Origin: Parcubacteria group bacterium
GTDB lineage: Bacteria; Patescibacteria; ABY1; Buchananbacterales; UBA6539
Direction of reading: 5' to 3'
DNA length: 64,000 nucleotides
Assembly (NCBI GenBank): GCA_002687175.1
Contig: NYZP01000001.1
Location: 10,607 to 74,606, forward strand
The notes below the pieces were generated by a model, which was not told the origin of the DNA, did no database searches, and was given only the letters and a program-made list of their open reading frames with translations. Below, in pieces: positions 8,729-16,622 of this stretch. How positions within the stretch are numbered: the stretch's first letter is position 1; every line of letters starts with the position of its first letter. The position numbers and the translations under genes were made by a program.

Positions 8729-9402
8729 TGCGACTTCAAAAATTTTTAGCCGATGCCGGTATTGCCTCAAGACGACAAGCCGAAAAATTGATTGCCGACA
8801 GGAAAATCATGGTTAATAATAAAATTGTCACTAAACCTGGCACCACGGTTGATCCAAGTAACGACCAAATCATTTATAATAATAAAGTGATTACTTTAAG
8901 CTCTAATAAAATTTATATTGCCCTGCATAAACCGGTTGGCTACGTTAGTAGTTCAAGTAGTGAACAAGGCAAATCCGTTCTAGACTTAGTTAAAGTTAAA
9001 GAAAGAGTTTACCCGGTTGGTCGACTTGATAAGGATTCCAGCGGCTTAATTATTTTAAGCAATGACGGTGAACTGACAAACAAAATAACCCATCCCAAGT
9101 TTGGTCATGATAAAGAATATTTTTTGGTATTAGATCAAGATTTAAAATCCGAGGATATTAAAAAATTAGAAAAAGGCATTACTATGCAAGGAAAAAAAAT
9201 TAAAGGAATAAAAGTGGCCATGGCCAAAAATAAATCAGCCCGTTTTATTTTACAAGAGGGGGTTAATCGACAAATCAGAAGGATGCTTGGTAAGCTTGGC
9301 TACACCGCAATAAAATTAAAACGAGTCAGAATTGGTAAACTGGAACTTCAAGATTTAAAACCAGGCCAATGGAAAAAAATAAATAAGTCTGATATTTTTT
9401 AA
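8725..9402 (+). CDS. rRNA pseudouridine synthase, RsuA/RluB family
   Basis: A 225-aa protein. The N-terminal S4 RNA-binding domain is 'MRLQKFLADAGIASRRQAEKLI', and the catalytic motif is 'VGRLDKDSSGLIILSNDGEL' with the nucleophilic Asp. The C-terminal 'EGVNRQIRRMLGKLGY' completes the RsuA/RluB/RluE family pattern. It isomerises a specific uridine in 16S or 23S rRNA; which one cannot be told here. Its presence inside a glycosyltransferase run appears to be simple gene packing. Confidence 0.9.
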   Translation: MMRLQKFLADAGIASRRQAEKLIADRKIMVNNKIVTKPGTTVDPSNDQIIYNNKVITLSSNKIYIALHKPVGYVSSSSSEQGKSVLDLVKVKERVYPVGRLDKDSSGLIILSNDGELTNKITHPKFGHDKEYFLVLDQDLKSEDIKKLEKGITMQGKKIKGIKVAMAKNKSARFILQEGVNRQIRRMLGKLGYTAIKLKRVRIGKLELQDLKPGQWKKINKSDIF

Positions 9403-10194
9403 ATGGCATCAAAAAATAAAATTTCAATTGTAATTGTTTCTTGGAAAGTTAAAGATTTGTTAAATAAATGTTTGACCTCTATCTTTACATATCAACAAAA
9501 TCTAGATTTAGAAGTGATTGTGATCGATAACAATTCAAATGATGGTACAGTCGACATGGTTAAAAATAATTTTCCCAAAGTATTGTTAATTAAAAACAAA
9601 AAAAATATTGGCTTTGCTAAAGCCAACAATCTAGGGATTGCCAAGGCCAATGGAAATTATATTTTAGTTTTAAATCCTGACACAGAAATTTTAAAAAATA
9701 CCATTCAAGAAATGGTCAGCTTTATGGATAAAAATCCTCAGGCTGGTATTGTTGGTCCAAAACATTTAAACCCAGATAAAACAATCCAACCTTCAGTCAG
9801 ACGATTCCCCAGTTTACTGGCTGTCTTTCTAATACTTATTAAACTGCCTAAAGTCTTAAACTTAAAATCAGTGAATAAATTTTTGGCAACCGACGTCGAC
9901 TATAATAATACTCAACCAGTTGATCAGGTCGCTGGCTCATTTATGTTTATTCGTCAAGAAGTATTAGCTAAAATTGGTAATTTTGATGAAAAATTTTTCA
10001 TCTGGTTCGAAGATGTTGACCTGTGTAAAAGAGCTAAAAGTGCTGACTGGCAAATTTGGTATAACAATAAATCGCAAATTATTCATTATGGGGGACAAAG
10101 TTTTAAACAAAGATTAACTGTTAAAAAACAACTACTTTTCTTTAAAAGTGCCTGGTACTATTTCAAAAAACACGGATTTATCTATAAAAATTGA
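9403..10194 (+). CDS. glycosyltransferase family 2 (rhamnosyltransferase-like)
   Basis: A 263-aa GT2 protein. 'ISIVIVSWKVKDLLNKCLTSI', 'VIDNNSNDGTVDMV', 'NKKNIGFAKANNLGI' and 'LNPDTEI' form the WbbL-type donor site, with 'FIWFEDVDLCKRA' downstream. The start ATG directly follows the preceding stop. It probably acts on the same surface glycan as its neighbours. The stop overlaps the -35 box of the next, independent transcription unit. Confidence 0.87.
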   Translation: MASKNKISIVIVSWKVKDLLNKCLTSIFTYQQNLDLEVIVIDNNSNDGTVDMVKNNFPKVLLIKNKKNIGFAKANNLGIAKANGNYILVLNPDTEILKNTIQEMVSFMDKNPQAGIVGPKHLNPDKTIQPSVRRFPSLLAVFLILIKLPKVLNLKSVNKFLATDVDYNNTQPVDQVAGSFMFIRQEVLAKIGNFDEKFFIWFEDVDLCKRAKSADWQIWYNNKSQIIHYGGQSFKQRLTVKKQLLFFKSAWYYFKKHGFIYKN

Positions 10195-10219
10195 TTTTTA
10201 TAGCGATAAAGGTTACAAT
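10191..10219 (+). promoter_or_regulatory. sigma70-type promoter of the 10.2-11.1 kb island
   Basis: TTGATT (10191-10196), a 17-nt spacer and TACAAT (10214-10219). It is the only promoter-like sequence before the GC-rich island. Confidence 0.6.
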
Positions 10220-10263
10220 ATAAATATCACTGTTAATCTGAACCAAAGCAAGGAGACCCTCCT

Positions 10264-10302
10264 ATGAGAAATAGAATCTTCAACCTAAAGAAAGGACGGT
10301 GA
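10264..10302 (+). CDS. possible 12-codon leader ORF
   Basis: ATG at 10264 and stop at 10300-10302. The SD AGGAG lies directly in front but is the left arm of a hairpin, AGGAG-acc-CTCCT, ending at the ATG, so initiation may be structure-controlled. The peptide is basic and short. Two further tiny SD-preceded frames follow before the exported-protein gene. This could equally be untranslated leader. Confidence 0.25.
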   Translation: MRNRIFNLKKGR

Positions 10303-10507
10303 TTATCTCTTCTTACAGCTCTGCTGTGAGTCGTACCTTGTTGTTTAACTGATCTTTCCAACTTCAGTCACTATGACTGTTTGGCACAACAATAAGCATA
10401 CTCACGAAGGGAGGGAGGGGAACAAGTGTCGAAAACATCGGAAGTTGAAACACCTCTAGTTGTAGTATAAATTGTGGAACAGACGACCAATGGAGGATAC
10501 TCAAGCT

Positions 10508-10933
10508 ATGCGTAAGACATTGATGTTTATGTGTACCTGCGCCGTAGCGCTTGCATTCGTTGCCCTGACGGCTGAGGCAGAGATTATATCTGTCACGAAC
10601 AAAACCGCTATCGGCGTAACCACAGCGCAGGACGCATCGAACCCAGCCCTGACGGCAACCTCGTATTGCAAGACTACGGGAACGATGATTGCAGCTATGC
10701 AGACGCAGAGTCCAGCTTCGGACATAGATCTCTTGCAGCTCGACACGGTCGAGAATACCACGGCAGAACCTCGCGACGCGGTCCAAGAACAGGAGGTCAG
10801 TGGCTTCGCCGCGAACATGAGACCGGCGATGGCGGACAGCTTCTTGCATTCGGCGATGATGATGGCCGAGAACTTGACGGCGAATCCCGCGAACACGGTA
10901 AATGAGGTGAGTGGCTTCGCCGCGAACATATGA
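10508..10933 (+). CDS. small exported protein of unknown function
   Basis: A 141-aa product. The N-terminus 'MRKTLMFMCTCAVALAFVALTAEAE' is a clear signal peptide with a likely AEA cleavage site. SD GGAGG lies at 10492-10496. The mature part is rich in Ala, Thr, Met and Asn, without a recognised domain. An octapeptide 'EVSGFAAN' occurs twice, from a 111-bp-spaced DNA repeat. GC content and codon use (GCG, GAC, CTG, CGC) are far from the AT-rich neighbours, suggesting recent acquisition. The frame ends in the second repeat copy because of a two-base difference. Confidence 0.5.
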   Translation: MRKTLMFMCTCAVALAFVALTAEAEIISVTNKTAIGVTTAQDASNPALTATSYCKTTGTMIAAMQTQSPASDIDLLQLDTVENTTAEPRDAVQEQEVSGFAANMRPAMADSFLHSAMMMAENLTANPANTVNEVSGFAANI

Positions 10934-10942
10934 GACCGGCGA
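10793..10942 (+). repeat. two copies of a 37-39 bp repeat, 111 bp apart
   Basis: Copies at 10793-10829 and 10904-10942 share GAGGT-AGTGGCTTCGCCGCGAACAT and GAGACCGGCGA. Copy 2 has one substitution and an extra AT that changes the reading frame. The 111-bp period equals 37 codons. Confidence 0.8.
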
Positions 10943-11046
10943 CTATCACTGCCGCCAATCACTTCGCGCTGAACTGGGTGTTCAGCCGTAATGGTAGCGC
11001 TTCTCGCGCACTTTCTTCGGCTCCAGTGGCTCTGTTTCCTGGTTGA
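10930..11046 (+). CDS. 38-codon frame continuing the exported protein
   Basis: ATG at 10930 overlaps the preceding stop (ATGA). Removing the extra AT in the repeat would fuse this frame to the exported protein, so it may be the original C-terminus, displaced by an indel, or a translationally coupled partner. Codon use matches the upstream gene. No domain is recognised. Confidence 0.35.
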   Translation: MRPATITAANHFALNWVFSRNGSASRALSSAPVALFPG

Positions 11047-11221
11047 TGCGTGAATCGTATCACACGAGTCTCTGACTAGCCTAAGTAACATTACAATTTA
11101 CCCCTTACGCAGACGTTGACCTCACGGTTCGACCTGCGTCCTACATTCCCCCAGACTTCAATAACAGGACAGCTTAGCAGCAGCCCAAGTTAAAGATTTC
11201 TGAGGGGTCTTTTTTTTATGA

Positions 11222-11250
11222 TTGACTTTTTGTAAAATAAATGATAGTTT
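11222..11250 (+). promoter_or_regulatory. sigma70-type promoter for the 84-aa zinc-ribbon gene
   Basis: TTGACT (11222-11227), a 17-nt spacer and TAGTTT (11245-11250). It precedes an SD-equipped gene with its own terminator. Confidence 0.5.
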
Positions 11251-11325
11251 CAAGCTTAGAAACTAAATGATCTTTAACTTTTCATCTTGATTGACATCTC
11301 ACCGTCAGTGGAGGGAGAATTTTCA

Positions 11326-11580
11326 ATGATAAGCTTAATAAACATACAATGTCCTCATTGTAATGTGCAAAAAGCAATCCTGATACCGCCAATAGGTTCA
11401 ATTCTCATTGGATTATGTAAAGATTGTAATGACTCTATTGCTATCTTCGAGGGTCAAGCATTAGCACTAGACACACAAATCATACGAACTGCTGATATCG
11501 AAAATCGCAAAAAACATCTGTTAGAAATTTTGGACAGATTCCTCAAAGAAAGAATTTTCGCATTGATGCCAGATGAATAA
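11326..11580 (+). CDS. 84-aa zinc-ribbon-like protein
   Basis: The start at 11326 is chosen because SD GGAGGGAG (11310-11317) lies 8 nt upstream. The product has a CPHC pair near residue 10 and a CKDC pair near residue 34, spaced as a zinc ribbon, followed by a helical, charged C-terminal half. No family is recognised. It sits alone between a promoter and a terminator, between the GC-rich island and the polymerase gene. Confidence 0.6.
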   Translation: MISLINIQCPHCNVQKAILIPPIGSILIGLCKDCNDSIAIFEGQALALDTQIIRTADIENRKKHLLEILDRFLKERIFALMPDE

Positions 11581-11582
11581 CT

Positions 11583-11615
11583 CCCTCAGTTTTTTTAAAA
11601 GTTGAGGGATTTTTA
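11583..11615 (+). terminator. intrinsic terminator
   Basis: CCCTCA / TGAGGG stem (11583-11588, 11603-11608) followed by a T-rich stretch. Confidence 0.75.
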
Positions 11616-11654
11616 TTTGTTTTTTTAAGGTCCTTAAGCTAAAATATAGGTGTT

Positions 11655-13088
11655 ATGAACATCAATTTATTCGGCAAATTGTTTAAAGGGGTAATTGCAA
11701 CTTTAATTTTAACAGAGCTTTTTTCATTAGTCAGCTACCAAATACCACCACTAAATCAGGTGGCTTTTTTTGTTGTTTTGATTGTAGTACTGTTTTTATC
11801 ATTACGAAAGTTAGAATACGGGCTTTATATTTTATTGGCTGAAATTTTTGTCGGGGGACTAGGACATCTATTTTCTTTTGATATTTTTGGGGTCTCCTTG
11901 TCAATTCGTCTAGGATTATTTTTAGTAATCATCGGCGCTTGGCTTATTAAAATAATTAAGAAAAAAGAAAAATTCCAAATTCAAAATTCCAAATTCAAAA
12001 TTCCAAATTTATTTTTAGCTATAGCTATTTTAATTGGGGCAATTAACGGTTTATATAATAATGAATTAATTAACGTCTTCCTAGATTTTAATGCTTGGAT
12101 CTACTTTTTATTAATTCCAGTTTTTCTAACGGTAATCAAAGGTCAAAAAATTATTGAAAATATTTTACAAATTTTAATTGGCGCTACAACTTATTTATCA
12201 CTTAAAACTTTAATTGTCTTGTTTTTATTTTCCCATAACATTGCCGGCATCGGCGGATTTTTTTATAAGTGGATTCGTGATACCGGAGTCGGGGAGATTA
12301 CTTTTGTTTCAGGAACTATTTTTCGAGTATTCTTCCAATCACAGATCTACGCCTTGATGGGATTTTTTATTGTCTTAGTGATTGTGGCCTACAATTTTAG
12401 GCTTAAAGAATGGAAAAAGTATGTTGTTCCAGTTTTATATCTTTATCTAACGTCATTAACTATTATTATTAGTCAATCAAGAAGTTATTGGGTTGGGGGA
12501 CTGTTTGGCCTAATTAGTTTAATCATTTTTGGCTGGTGGAAATTTAATTTTAAACTCAAAAAAATTGTTGTTTTACTTTTAATGTCATTAATGTTTTTGG
12601 CTGATCAAATACTATTGATTAATTTTATAACTAACAACTTTTCGGGAAACTTAGTTGCTGACAGATTCAAAGGTTTACAAACAGAAGCGGCCGGAGTTAG
12701 TCGGCTTAATCAACTTGGTCCACTAAGTCAAGCCATATCCAGACAACCACTCTTTGGTTATGGCTTTGGTAAAGAACTAACTTACAAAAGTCTTGACCCC
12801 AGAATTTTGAATAATAATCCAGATGGCACTTATACCACCTATGCTTTTGAGTGGGGCTACTTAGATATTTGGCTAAAGATTGGCTTACTGGGTTTATCTG
12901 CGTATAGCTTATTAATTGGTCTATTATTTTATTTAGGATTAAAAAAAACCAGTTCAATCACTGGACTTAAAATTGGTTTGCTAACCGCCTTAACTGCTTT
13001 ACTGGTAACTAATATTTTTTCTCCCTATCTTAATCATCCTCTGGGAATTAGCTACATAATGCTTTTACTGGCAACGTTACGAGATTAA
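11655..13088 (+). CDS. O-antigen ligase/polymerase-like membrane protein
   Basis: A 477-aa protein with about 10-12 membrane segments and a long extracytoplasmic loop containing 'SRSYWVGG' and 'QPLFGYGFGKELTY', as in the Wzy/WaaL O-antigen ligase family. It likely polymerises or attaches the surface glycan made by the transferases at 6.9-10.2 kb. Residues around 106-118 are encoded by a dispersed AT-rich repeat. No SD; a TAAAAT box ends 9 nt before the ATG. It is convergent with fmt and overlaps it by 12 bp. Confidence 0.78.
   Translation: MNINLFGKLFKGVIATLILTELFSLVSYQIPPLNQVAFFVVLIVVLFLSLRKLEYGLYILLAEIFVGGLGHLFSFDIFGVSLSIRLGLFLVIIGAWLIKIIKKKEKFQIQNSKFKIPNLFLAIAILIGAINGLYNNELINVFLDFNAWIYFLLIPVFLTVIKGQKIIENILQILIGATTYLSLKTLIVLFLFSHNIAGIGGFFYKWIRDTGVGEITFVSGTIFRVFFQSQIYALMGFFIVLVIVAYNFRLKEWKKYVVPVLYLYLTSLTIIISQSRSYWVGGLFGLISLIIFGWWKFNFKLKKIVVLLLMSLMFLADQILLINFITNNFSGNLVADRFKGLQTEAAGVSRLNQLGPLSQAISRQPLFGYGFGKELTYKSLDPRILNNNPDGTYTTYAFEWGYLDIWLKIGLLGLSAYSLLIGLLFYLGLKKTSSITGLKIGLLTALTALLVTNIFSPYLNHPLGISYIMLLLATLRD
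11971..12010. repeat. AT-rich tandem repeat inside the polymerase gene
   Basis: The 14-nt unit AATTCCAAATTCAA is repeated almost three times and read in frame as 'FQIQNSKFKIPN'. Related sequence occurs between genes near 54.7 and 56.85 kb. Confidence 0.65.
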
Positions 13089-14024
13089 TTTTTTACCAAT
13101 TAAATCTGTCTGGCCCCTTAAAAAATCTTGACCAGACATTTCCTTTTTACCCTCGAGCTGAACTGAAGTAAGCTGAATAGCACCTTGGCTGCACTTTATA
13201 GCAAGCCCCTTATTTGGACCTAAAAATAGCTCTCCGGGAACTAAATTAGGGCTAAAATCACCCTCTAAAAGGCCTAAATTGACGATTTTAAGGCGTTTAT
13301 TATCAAGATAGCTAAAGATGCCAGGCCAAGGGTAAAAAGCCTTAAATTGGCTAATTATCTCAGTAGCCTTTTTTTGCCAATTAACCTTTCCGTCATCGCG
13401 ATCAATCAGCTTTGTCATGCTAACTGCTGACTCATCTTGAATGGCTGGTTTAATCTCTCCACCTAAATACCGCCATAAAATCTTAACAATCATCTCGGCT
13501 CCTAAATTAAATAGCTTGTCACTAAGACTTTGGGCATTATCATCGTCTTCGATGTTAATTTTTTCTTGAAAGACGATTGGTCCAGCATCCATCAGAGAAG
13601 TTAATTTAATAATTGATACCCCTGTTAGCTTATCGTTATTTAGTAGCGTTGTTTGAATCGGTGAGGGACCACGATACTTTGGTAATAATGACGGATGAAG
13701 ATTTAAAATGCCATGTTTTGGTTTAGACAAAATTGCCTCTGGGATAATCATGCCATAAGCAACCAGGACTCCCAAGTCAACCTCCAACTCGTTAAAAATG
13801 TCACTAAGTTCTTGTTTATTGGCTGGCTGTAACACTTCAATACTGTTATCTAAAGCTAATTGTTTAACCGGTGAAGCGATTAATTCCGACGAGCGGTTAA
13901 CCGGTTTGTCAGGCTGGGTAATAACTAAAACAGGCTTTAAGTTGTTATCAATCAAAGCCCGTAAAGTAGGAGTTGCTAATTGTGGTGTTCCAAAAAAAAC
14001 AATTTTTGGATTAAGATTTGTCAT
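13077..14024 (-). CDS. fmt: methionyl-tRNA formyltransferase
   Basis: A 315-aa enzyme that formylates initiator Met-tRNA. 'VFFGTPQLATPTLRAL' opens the formyltransferase domain. 'ILNLHPSLLPKYRGPSPIQ' holds the catalytic His and the SLLP motif, and the C-terminal OB-like domain follows from about residue 205. Full family length. It overlaps the upstream def gene by 14 nt, the classical def-fmt pair in reversed order. Confidence 0.95.
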   Translation of the reverse strand: MTNLNPKIVFFGTPQLATPTLRALIDNNLKPVLVITQPDKPVNRSSELIASPVKQLALDNSIEVLQPANKQELSDIFNELEVDLGVLVAYGMIIPEAILSKPKHGILNLHPSLLPKYRGPSPIQTTLLNNDKLTGVSIIKLTSLMDAGPIVFQEKINIEDDDNAQSLSDKLFNLGAEMIVKILWRYLGGEIKPAIQDESAVSMTKLIDRDDGKVNWQKKATEIISQFKAFYPWPGIFSYLDNKRLKIVNLGLLEGDFSPNLVPGELFLGPNKGLAIKCSQGAIQLTSVQLEGKKEMSGQDFLRGQTDLIGKKLIS

Positions 14025-14520
14025 TACTTTTTTTCATTTTAGCCAGTACCTCTTGACCCTTAGTGATTTCTTTTGATCGATCAATAAATAAAATACCATT
14101 AAGATGATCCACCTCGTGTAAGATTACTCGGGCGAACAGTCCGTTGGCAGTAAACTTTATTTTTTTACCATTTTGATCAAAAGCGGAAACTCTAATTTTG
14201 ATTGCTCGGCGAACCGTACCAAAAACTTCGGGGATACTTAAACAGCCTTCCTCTTCTTTTTCTTTTTTTAATGACTTCATTAAAATTCTGGGATTAATCA
14301 ATACTACTGAACCATCATCAGTTCTAATTACGGTTAAACGAAGACTTTTGCCAATCTGGGGAGCAGCTAAGCCAATACCTTCCTCGGTAATCATTGTTTC
14401 TTCCATATCCAAAATCAGCTGCTGAATTTCATCACTTTGAATTTCGGCAACTGTTAATTTTTTTCCCTTGATTCGTAAAACCGGATCAGGATAAATTTTT
14501 AAGGGTAAAACTTTAGTCAT
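14011..14520 (-). CDS. def: peptide deformylase
   Basis: A 169-aa metalloenzyme removing the formyl group from nascent proteins. All three motifs are intact: 'GIGLAAPQIG', 'EEGCLSIP' (metal-binding Cys) and 'HEVDHLNG' (HExxH). It is co-transcribed with fmt, overlapping its start. TATAAT-like sequence lies just upstream and there is no SD. Confidence 0.96.
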   Translation of the reverse strand: MTKVLPLKIYPDPVLRIKGKKLTVAEIQSDEIQQLILDMEETMITEEGIGLAAPQIGKSLRLTVIRTDDGSVVLINPRILMKSLKKEKEEEGCLSIPEVFGTVRRAIKIRVSAFDQNGKKIKFTANGLFARVILHEVDHLNGILFIDRSKEITKGQEVLAKMKKSNDKS

Positions 14521-14572
14521 AGATTATGGTCATTATAGCTAAAATATGAAAAAAATCAAGTAGCTTAATTGA

Positions 14573-14601
14573 TTGACTTTTGACTAATAATTAGCTAAAT
14601 T
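14573..14601 (+). promoter_or_regulatory. promoter of the micro-membrane-protein cluster
   Basis: TTGACT (14573-14578), a 17-nt spacer and TAAATT (14596-14601), about 60 nt before the first SD. The gene to its left (def) is divergent. Confidence 0.6.
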
Positions 14602-14662
14602 AGAATTAAGTTGCTCCTTGACTTTTAAAATACCCCCTTACAACAAAGAAGGAGACATAGTA

Positions 14663-14833
14663 ATGGATAGCGTATTGATTGACAGCGGGTGGGATCTATT
14701 TTTGTTGTTTGCTATTTCATGGGTTGCAACATTTCTGCTGGCTTTTGTAGTTATGGCAACCACTCATTTTTTCTTTGGCCCTTGGTTGAGAAGGCTACTG
14801 TTCAGAACTACTATCCAAGTAGCACTAAGCTAA
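14663..14833 (+). CDS. micro-membrane protein 1 (56 aa)
   Basis: SD AGAAGGAG at 14647-14654 precedes ATG 14663. One long hydrophobic segment spans about residues 11-34, followed by an arginine-containing tail ('GPWLRRLLFRT'), so the C-terminus is probably cytoplasmic. No homologous family is recognised. It is first of five consecutive short SD-led genes under one promoter, with a terminator after the fifth. Confidence 0.6.
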   Translation: MDSVLIDSGWDLFLLFAISWVATFLLAFVVMATTHFFFGPWLRRLLFRTTIQVALS

Positions 14834-14843
14834 GGAGAATACA

Positions 14844-14933
14844 ATGGATATGTATTGGTGGGTTGTCATCCTTGGAATGGCTGGATTTATATTCCTTGGT
14901 GGTCTTTGGGAAAAATTCAAAAACCGCAAGTAG
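14844..14933 (+). CDS. micro-membrane protein 2 (29 aa)
   Basis: SD AAGGAG 14832-14837, ATG 14844. It is essentially a single transmembrane helix ('MDMYWWVVILGMAGFIFLGG') with a short basic tail ending KNRK. It resembles in shape the tiny subunits or regulators that associate with larger membrane complexes, but no family can be named. Confidence 0.55.
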   Translation: MDMYWWVVILGMAGFIFLGGLWEKFKNRK

Positions 14934-14944
14934 AAAGGATAATC

Positions 14945-15043
14945 ATGAAGTCGCTAGGTGAGATAATCGCCGTAGTATTAGCGGTTGGGTTTGTTACGTT
15001 ATACGAATTTTTTCTAGCAATTAGGAAAATGACAAACACGTAA
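14945..15043 (+). CDS. micro-membrane protein 3 (32 aa)
   Basis: SD GAAAGGA just ahead of ATG 14945, 11 nt after the previous stop. A single hydrophobic helix ('IIAVVLAVGFVTLYEFFLAI') ends in RKMTNT. Same architecture as its neighbours but no clear sequence identity to them. Confidence 0.55.
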   Translation: MKSLGEIIAVVLAVGFVTLYEFFLAIRKMTNT

Positions 15044-15064
15044 GACCATAGAAGGAGGTGGGTG

Positions 15065-15235
15065 ATGACTTTGTTAGAGTGGGGAATACTGATATTGGCC
15101 GCAATGTTTATCTGCAATATTGTGGCTACTGGCATGTTCGGTCGAATAACTGGTGTAAAAAGTGCTGCTGTTCTACTTTCGGTGGGAGCAATTTATTGCT
15201 TAATCTGCCTAGCCAGGGGTGATGAAGAAATATAG
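15065..15235 (+). CDS. micro-membrane protein 4 (56 aa)
   Basis: A very strong SD, AGAAGGAGGTG (15050-15060), precedes ATG 15065. Two hydrophobic segments (about residues 7-26 and 34-50) are separated by a short basic turn 'GRITGVK'. Three Cys lie in or near the membrane, and the tail is acidic ('RGDEEI'). Hairpin topology is likely. The function is unknown. Confidence 0.6.
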   Translation: MTLLEWGILILAAMFICNIVATGMFGRITGVKSAAVLLSVGAIYCLICLARGDEEI

Positions 15236-15249
15236 AAAGGAGGTGAATA

Positions 15250-15429
15250 ATGCCTTGGTACGGATGGGTGGTAATTGTTTGGTTTTCCATAAACACATGG
15301 TTAGCCGTAGATCAAGTAAGGAGTGATAGATTTAGTCTAAAAGAAACACCAATGGTGTTTTTGTTTGGCATACTGACTGTGGTTTGGTTCGTCATTGATT
15401 ATATGGTTGAGCAAAGTAGGCGGATGTAA
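15250..15429 (+). CDS. micro-membrane protein 5 (59 aa)
   Basis: SD AAAGGAGGTG (15236-15245), ATG 15250. Two hydrophobic segments, Trp-rich ('WYGWVVIVWFSINTWLAV' and 'MVFLFGILTVVWFVIDYMV'), are joined by a charged loop of about 16 residues. The last gene of the cluster; the terminator lies 43 nt downstream. Confidence 0.6.
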   Translation: MPWYGWVVIVWFSINTWLAVDQVRSDRFSLKETPMVFLFGILTVVWFVIDYMVEQSRRM

Positions 15430-15471
15430 CCTAACACCGGTTACTGACTAAATTGCTCGTTCATTTCTCTT

Positions 15472-15502
15472 AGCTCAACACATTTGTGGGGAGCTTTTTT
15501 TT
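15472..15502 (+). terminator. terminator of the micro-membrane cluster
   Basis: AGCTC / GAGCT outer stem with an inner CAC-attt-GTG stem, followed by a run of T. Confidence 0.75.
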
Positions 15503-15534
15503 ATATATTAAGTCTGTTATAATTTTAAAGAACT

Positions 15535-15777
15535 ATGGAAGATTTTAAAAAAATTTTGGCCAATAAAAAAAGTATAAAACCGCCAGCTTATCAATGGCAA
15601 TATTTAGCTTTGCGCATAATTGATGAACTAAATATCCCAGCCAAGAAAAGAAACTCAGTCTTTCAAGTCTGTAAAAAATATCCTAAGGATTTTATTGAGA
15701 AATGTTTAAACGATACTAAAGAGCTGGCTCAAGAAGGGGAGCCGTGGCGATATTTTTTTAAATTAGTAAATAAATAA
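15535..15777 (+). CDS. conserved CPR hypothetical protein (80 aa)
   Basis: A small, soluble, mostly helical protein with 'KPPAYQWQYLALRIIDELNIP' and a terminal 'PWRYFFKLVNK'. It resembles short hypotheticals common in Patescibacteria (recalled, not verified). No catalytic motif. TATAAT lies 11 nt before the ATG and there is no SD, matching the core-gene pattern rather than the adjacent SD-led cluster. Confidence 0.65.
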   Translation: MEDFKKILANKKSIKPPAYQWQYLALRIIDELNIPAKKRNSVFQVCKKYPKDFIEKCLNDTKELAQEGEPWRYFFKLVNK

Positions 15778-15799
15778 AAAAATCGTACTAAAACGATTT
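15774..15799 (-). terminator. intrinsic terminator for the MEMO-like gene
   Basis: AAATCGT / ACGATTT stem (15780-15799), with a T-run on the minus strand. It lies between two convergent genes. Confidence 0.6.
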
Positions 15800-15818
15800 A
15801 AAAAATTATATCAATTTA

Positions 15819-16616
15819 TTACTGGAGTTTAAAATTACAAACTGTATAACCAACACCAAATGGTCCTTCGTAAGATAGCACTTCTGGTTCAATATTAAGT
15901 GATTCAATAATCCCTAATAAAATAATGATTGACCGCAAGCCGCACTCGCCGGCTTCTTTTATTAAATTAGGATCCAGTTTTAAAATTCCTTGAATATCTT
16001 TCTTTTCAATTAACTCAACAATTTTTTTATCAAACACTGCACCTTGCTCCGAAAAACCACCGGGAGCATCTTTGGTTAATTTATGAGACAAATCAGCCGA
16101 ACCAATCACCGCAAACCGTTTATTAATATTTGATAGCTGTTGATATAAAAACTGGCCAAACTTAAAATGTTCTTCATAGCCTAAACCAGAGTAGGTGATG
16201 GGAATAATTTTAATATCCTTTAAATGCTGGGTAAAAAAATAAAGAGGGACGGAAAAACCGTAATCAATTTCTGATTCACTGGTTAACACCAAAGGAACCT
16301 GCTCGTGCTTTTCGTCACCAGCCCGAATCTGCTGAATTGACATGTAATCACTTTTAAATTTTAGTTCCAAACCAAAATCACCAAAATCTTTAAAGTTAGC
16401 CGAGTAATCAGCATTTAAATTAATATTAAAAGAATCATCCAAAATTTTACCATGAGGAGAAATGATTACAATGCTTTCCGGTTTGGCAGCATAAAACTCT
16501 TGCTCTAATTTCTTCATCGCCTCGTCGGTCTTGGAAATTTTGGCTAGATTGTCTTTACCAATCTCGGGAATCAAGACTGGCGGATGAGGAGTAATAGCAG
16601 AAAAAACTACAGGCAT
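15819..16616 (-). CDS. MEMO/LigB-like (AmmeMemoRadiSam protein B type) protein
   Basis: A 265-aa member of the class III extradiol dioxygenase fold. Conserved pieces include 'SAITPHPPVLIPEIG', 'ESIVIISPHGKI', 'AVIGSADLSHKL' and 'ECGLRSIIILLG', with the His residues of the family's metal site. Members are found with AMMECR1 and radical-SAM genes, but neither is in this window. The biochemical role is unknown. It starts 6 nt after the upstream minus-strand gene. Confidence 0.75.
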   Translation of the reverse strand: MPVVFSAITPHPPVLIPEIGKDNLAKISKTDEAMKKLEQEFYAAKPESIVIISPHGKILDDSFNINLNADYSANFKDFGDFGLELKFKSDYMSIQQIRAGDEKHEQVPLVLTSESEIDYGFSVPLYFFTQHLKDIKIIPITYSGLGYEEHFKFGQFLYQQLSNINKRFAVIGSADLSHKLTKDAPGGFSEQGAVFDKKIVELIEKKDIQGILKLDPNLIKEAGECGLRSIIILLGIIESLNIEPEVLSYEGPFGVGYTVCNFKLQ

Positions 16617-16622
16617 AAAAAT

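Noticed and set aside
10364..11091. Long minus-strand ORFs (161 and 196 aa) opposite the exported protein
   Set aside because: They lie antisense to a gene with SD and signal peptide; their composition looks like a mirror of the GC-rich plus strand, and no SD or domain supports them.
11100..11140. tRNA-like GGTTCGACC segment
   Set aside because: No cloverleaf can be drawn. Only an ACGCAG/CTGCGT stem surrounds it, with no anticodon arm or CCA context.
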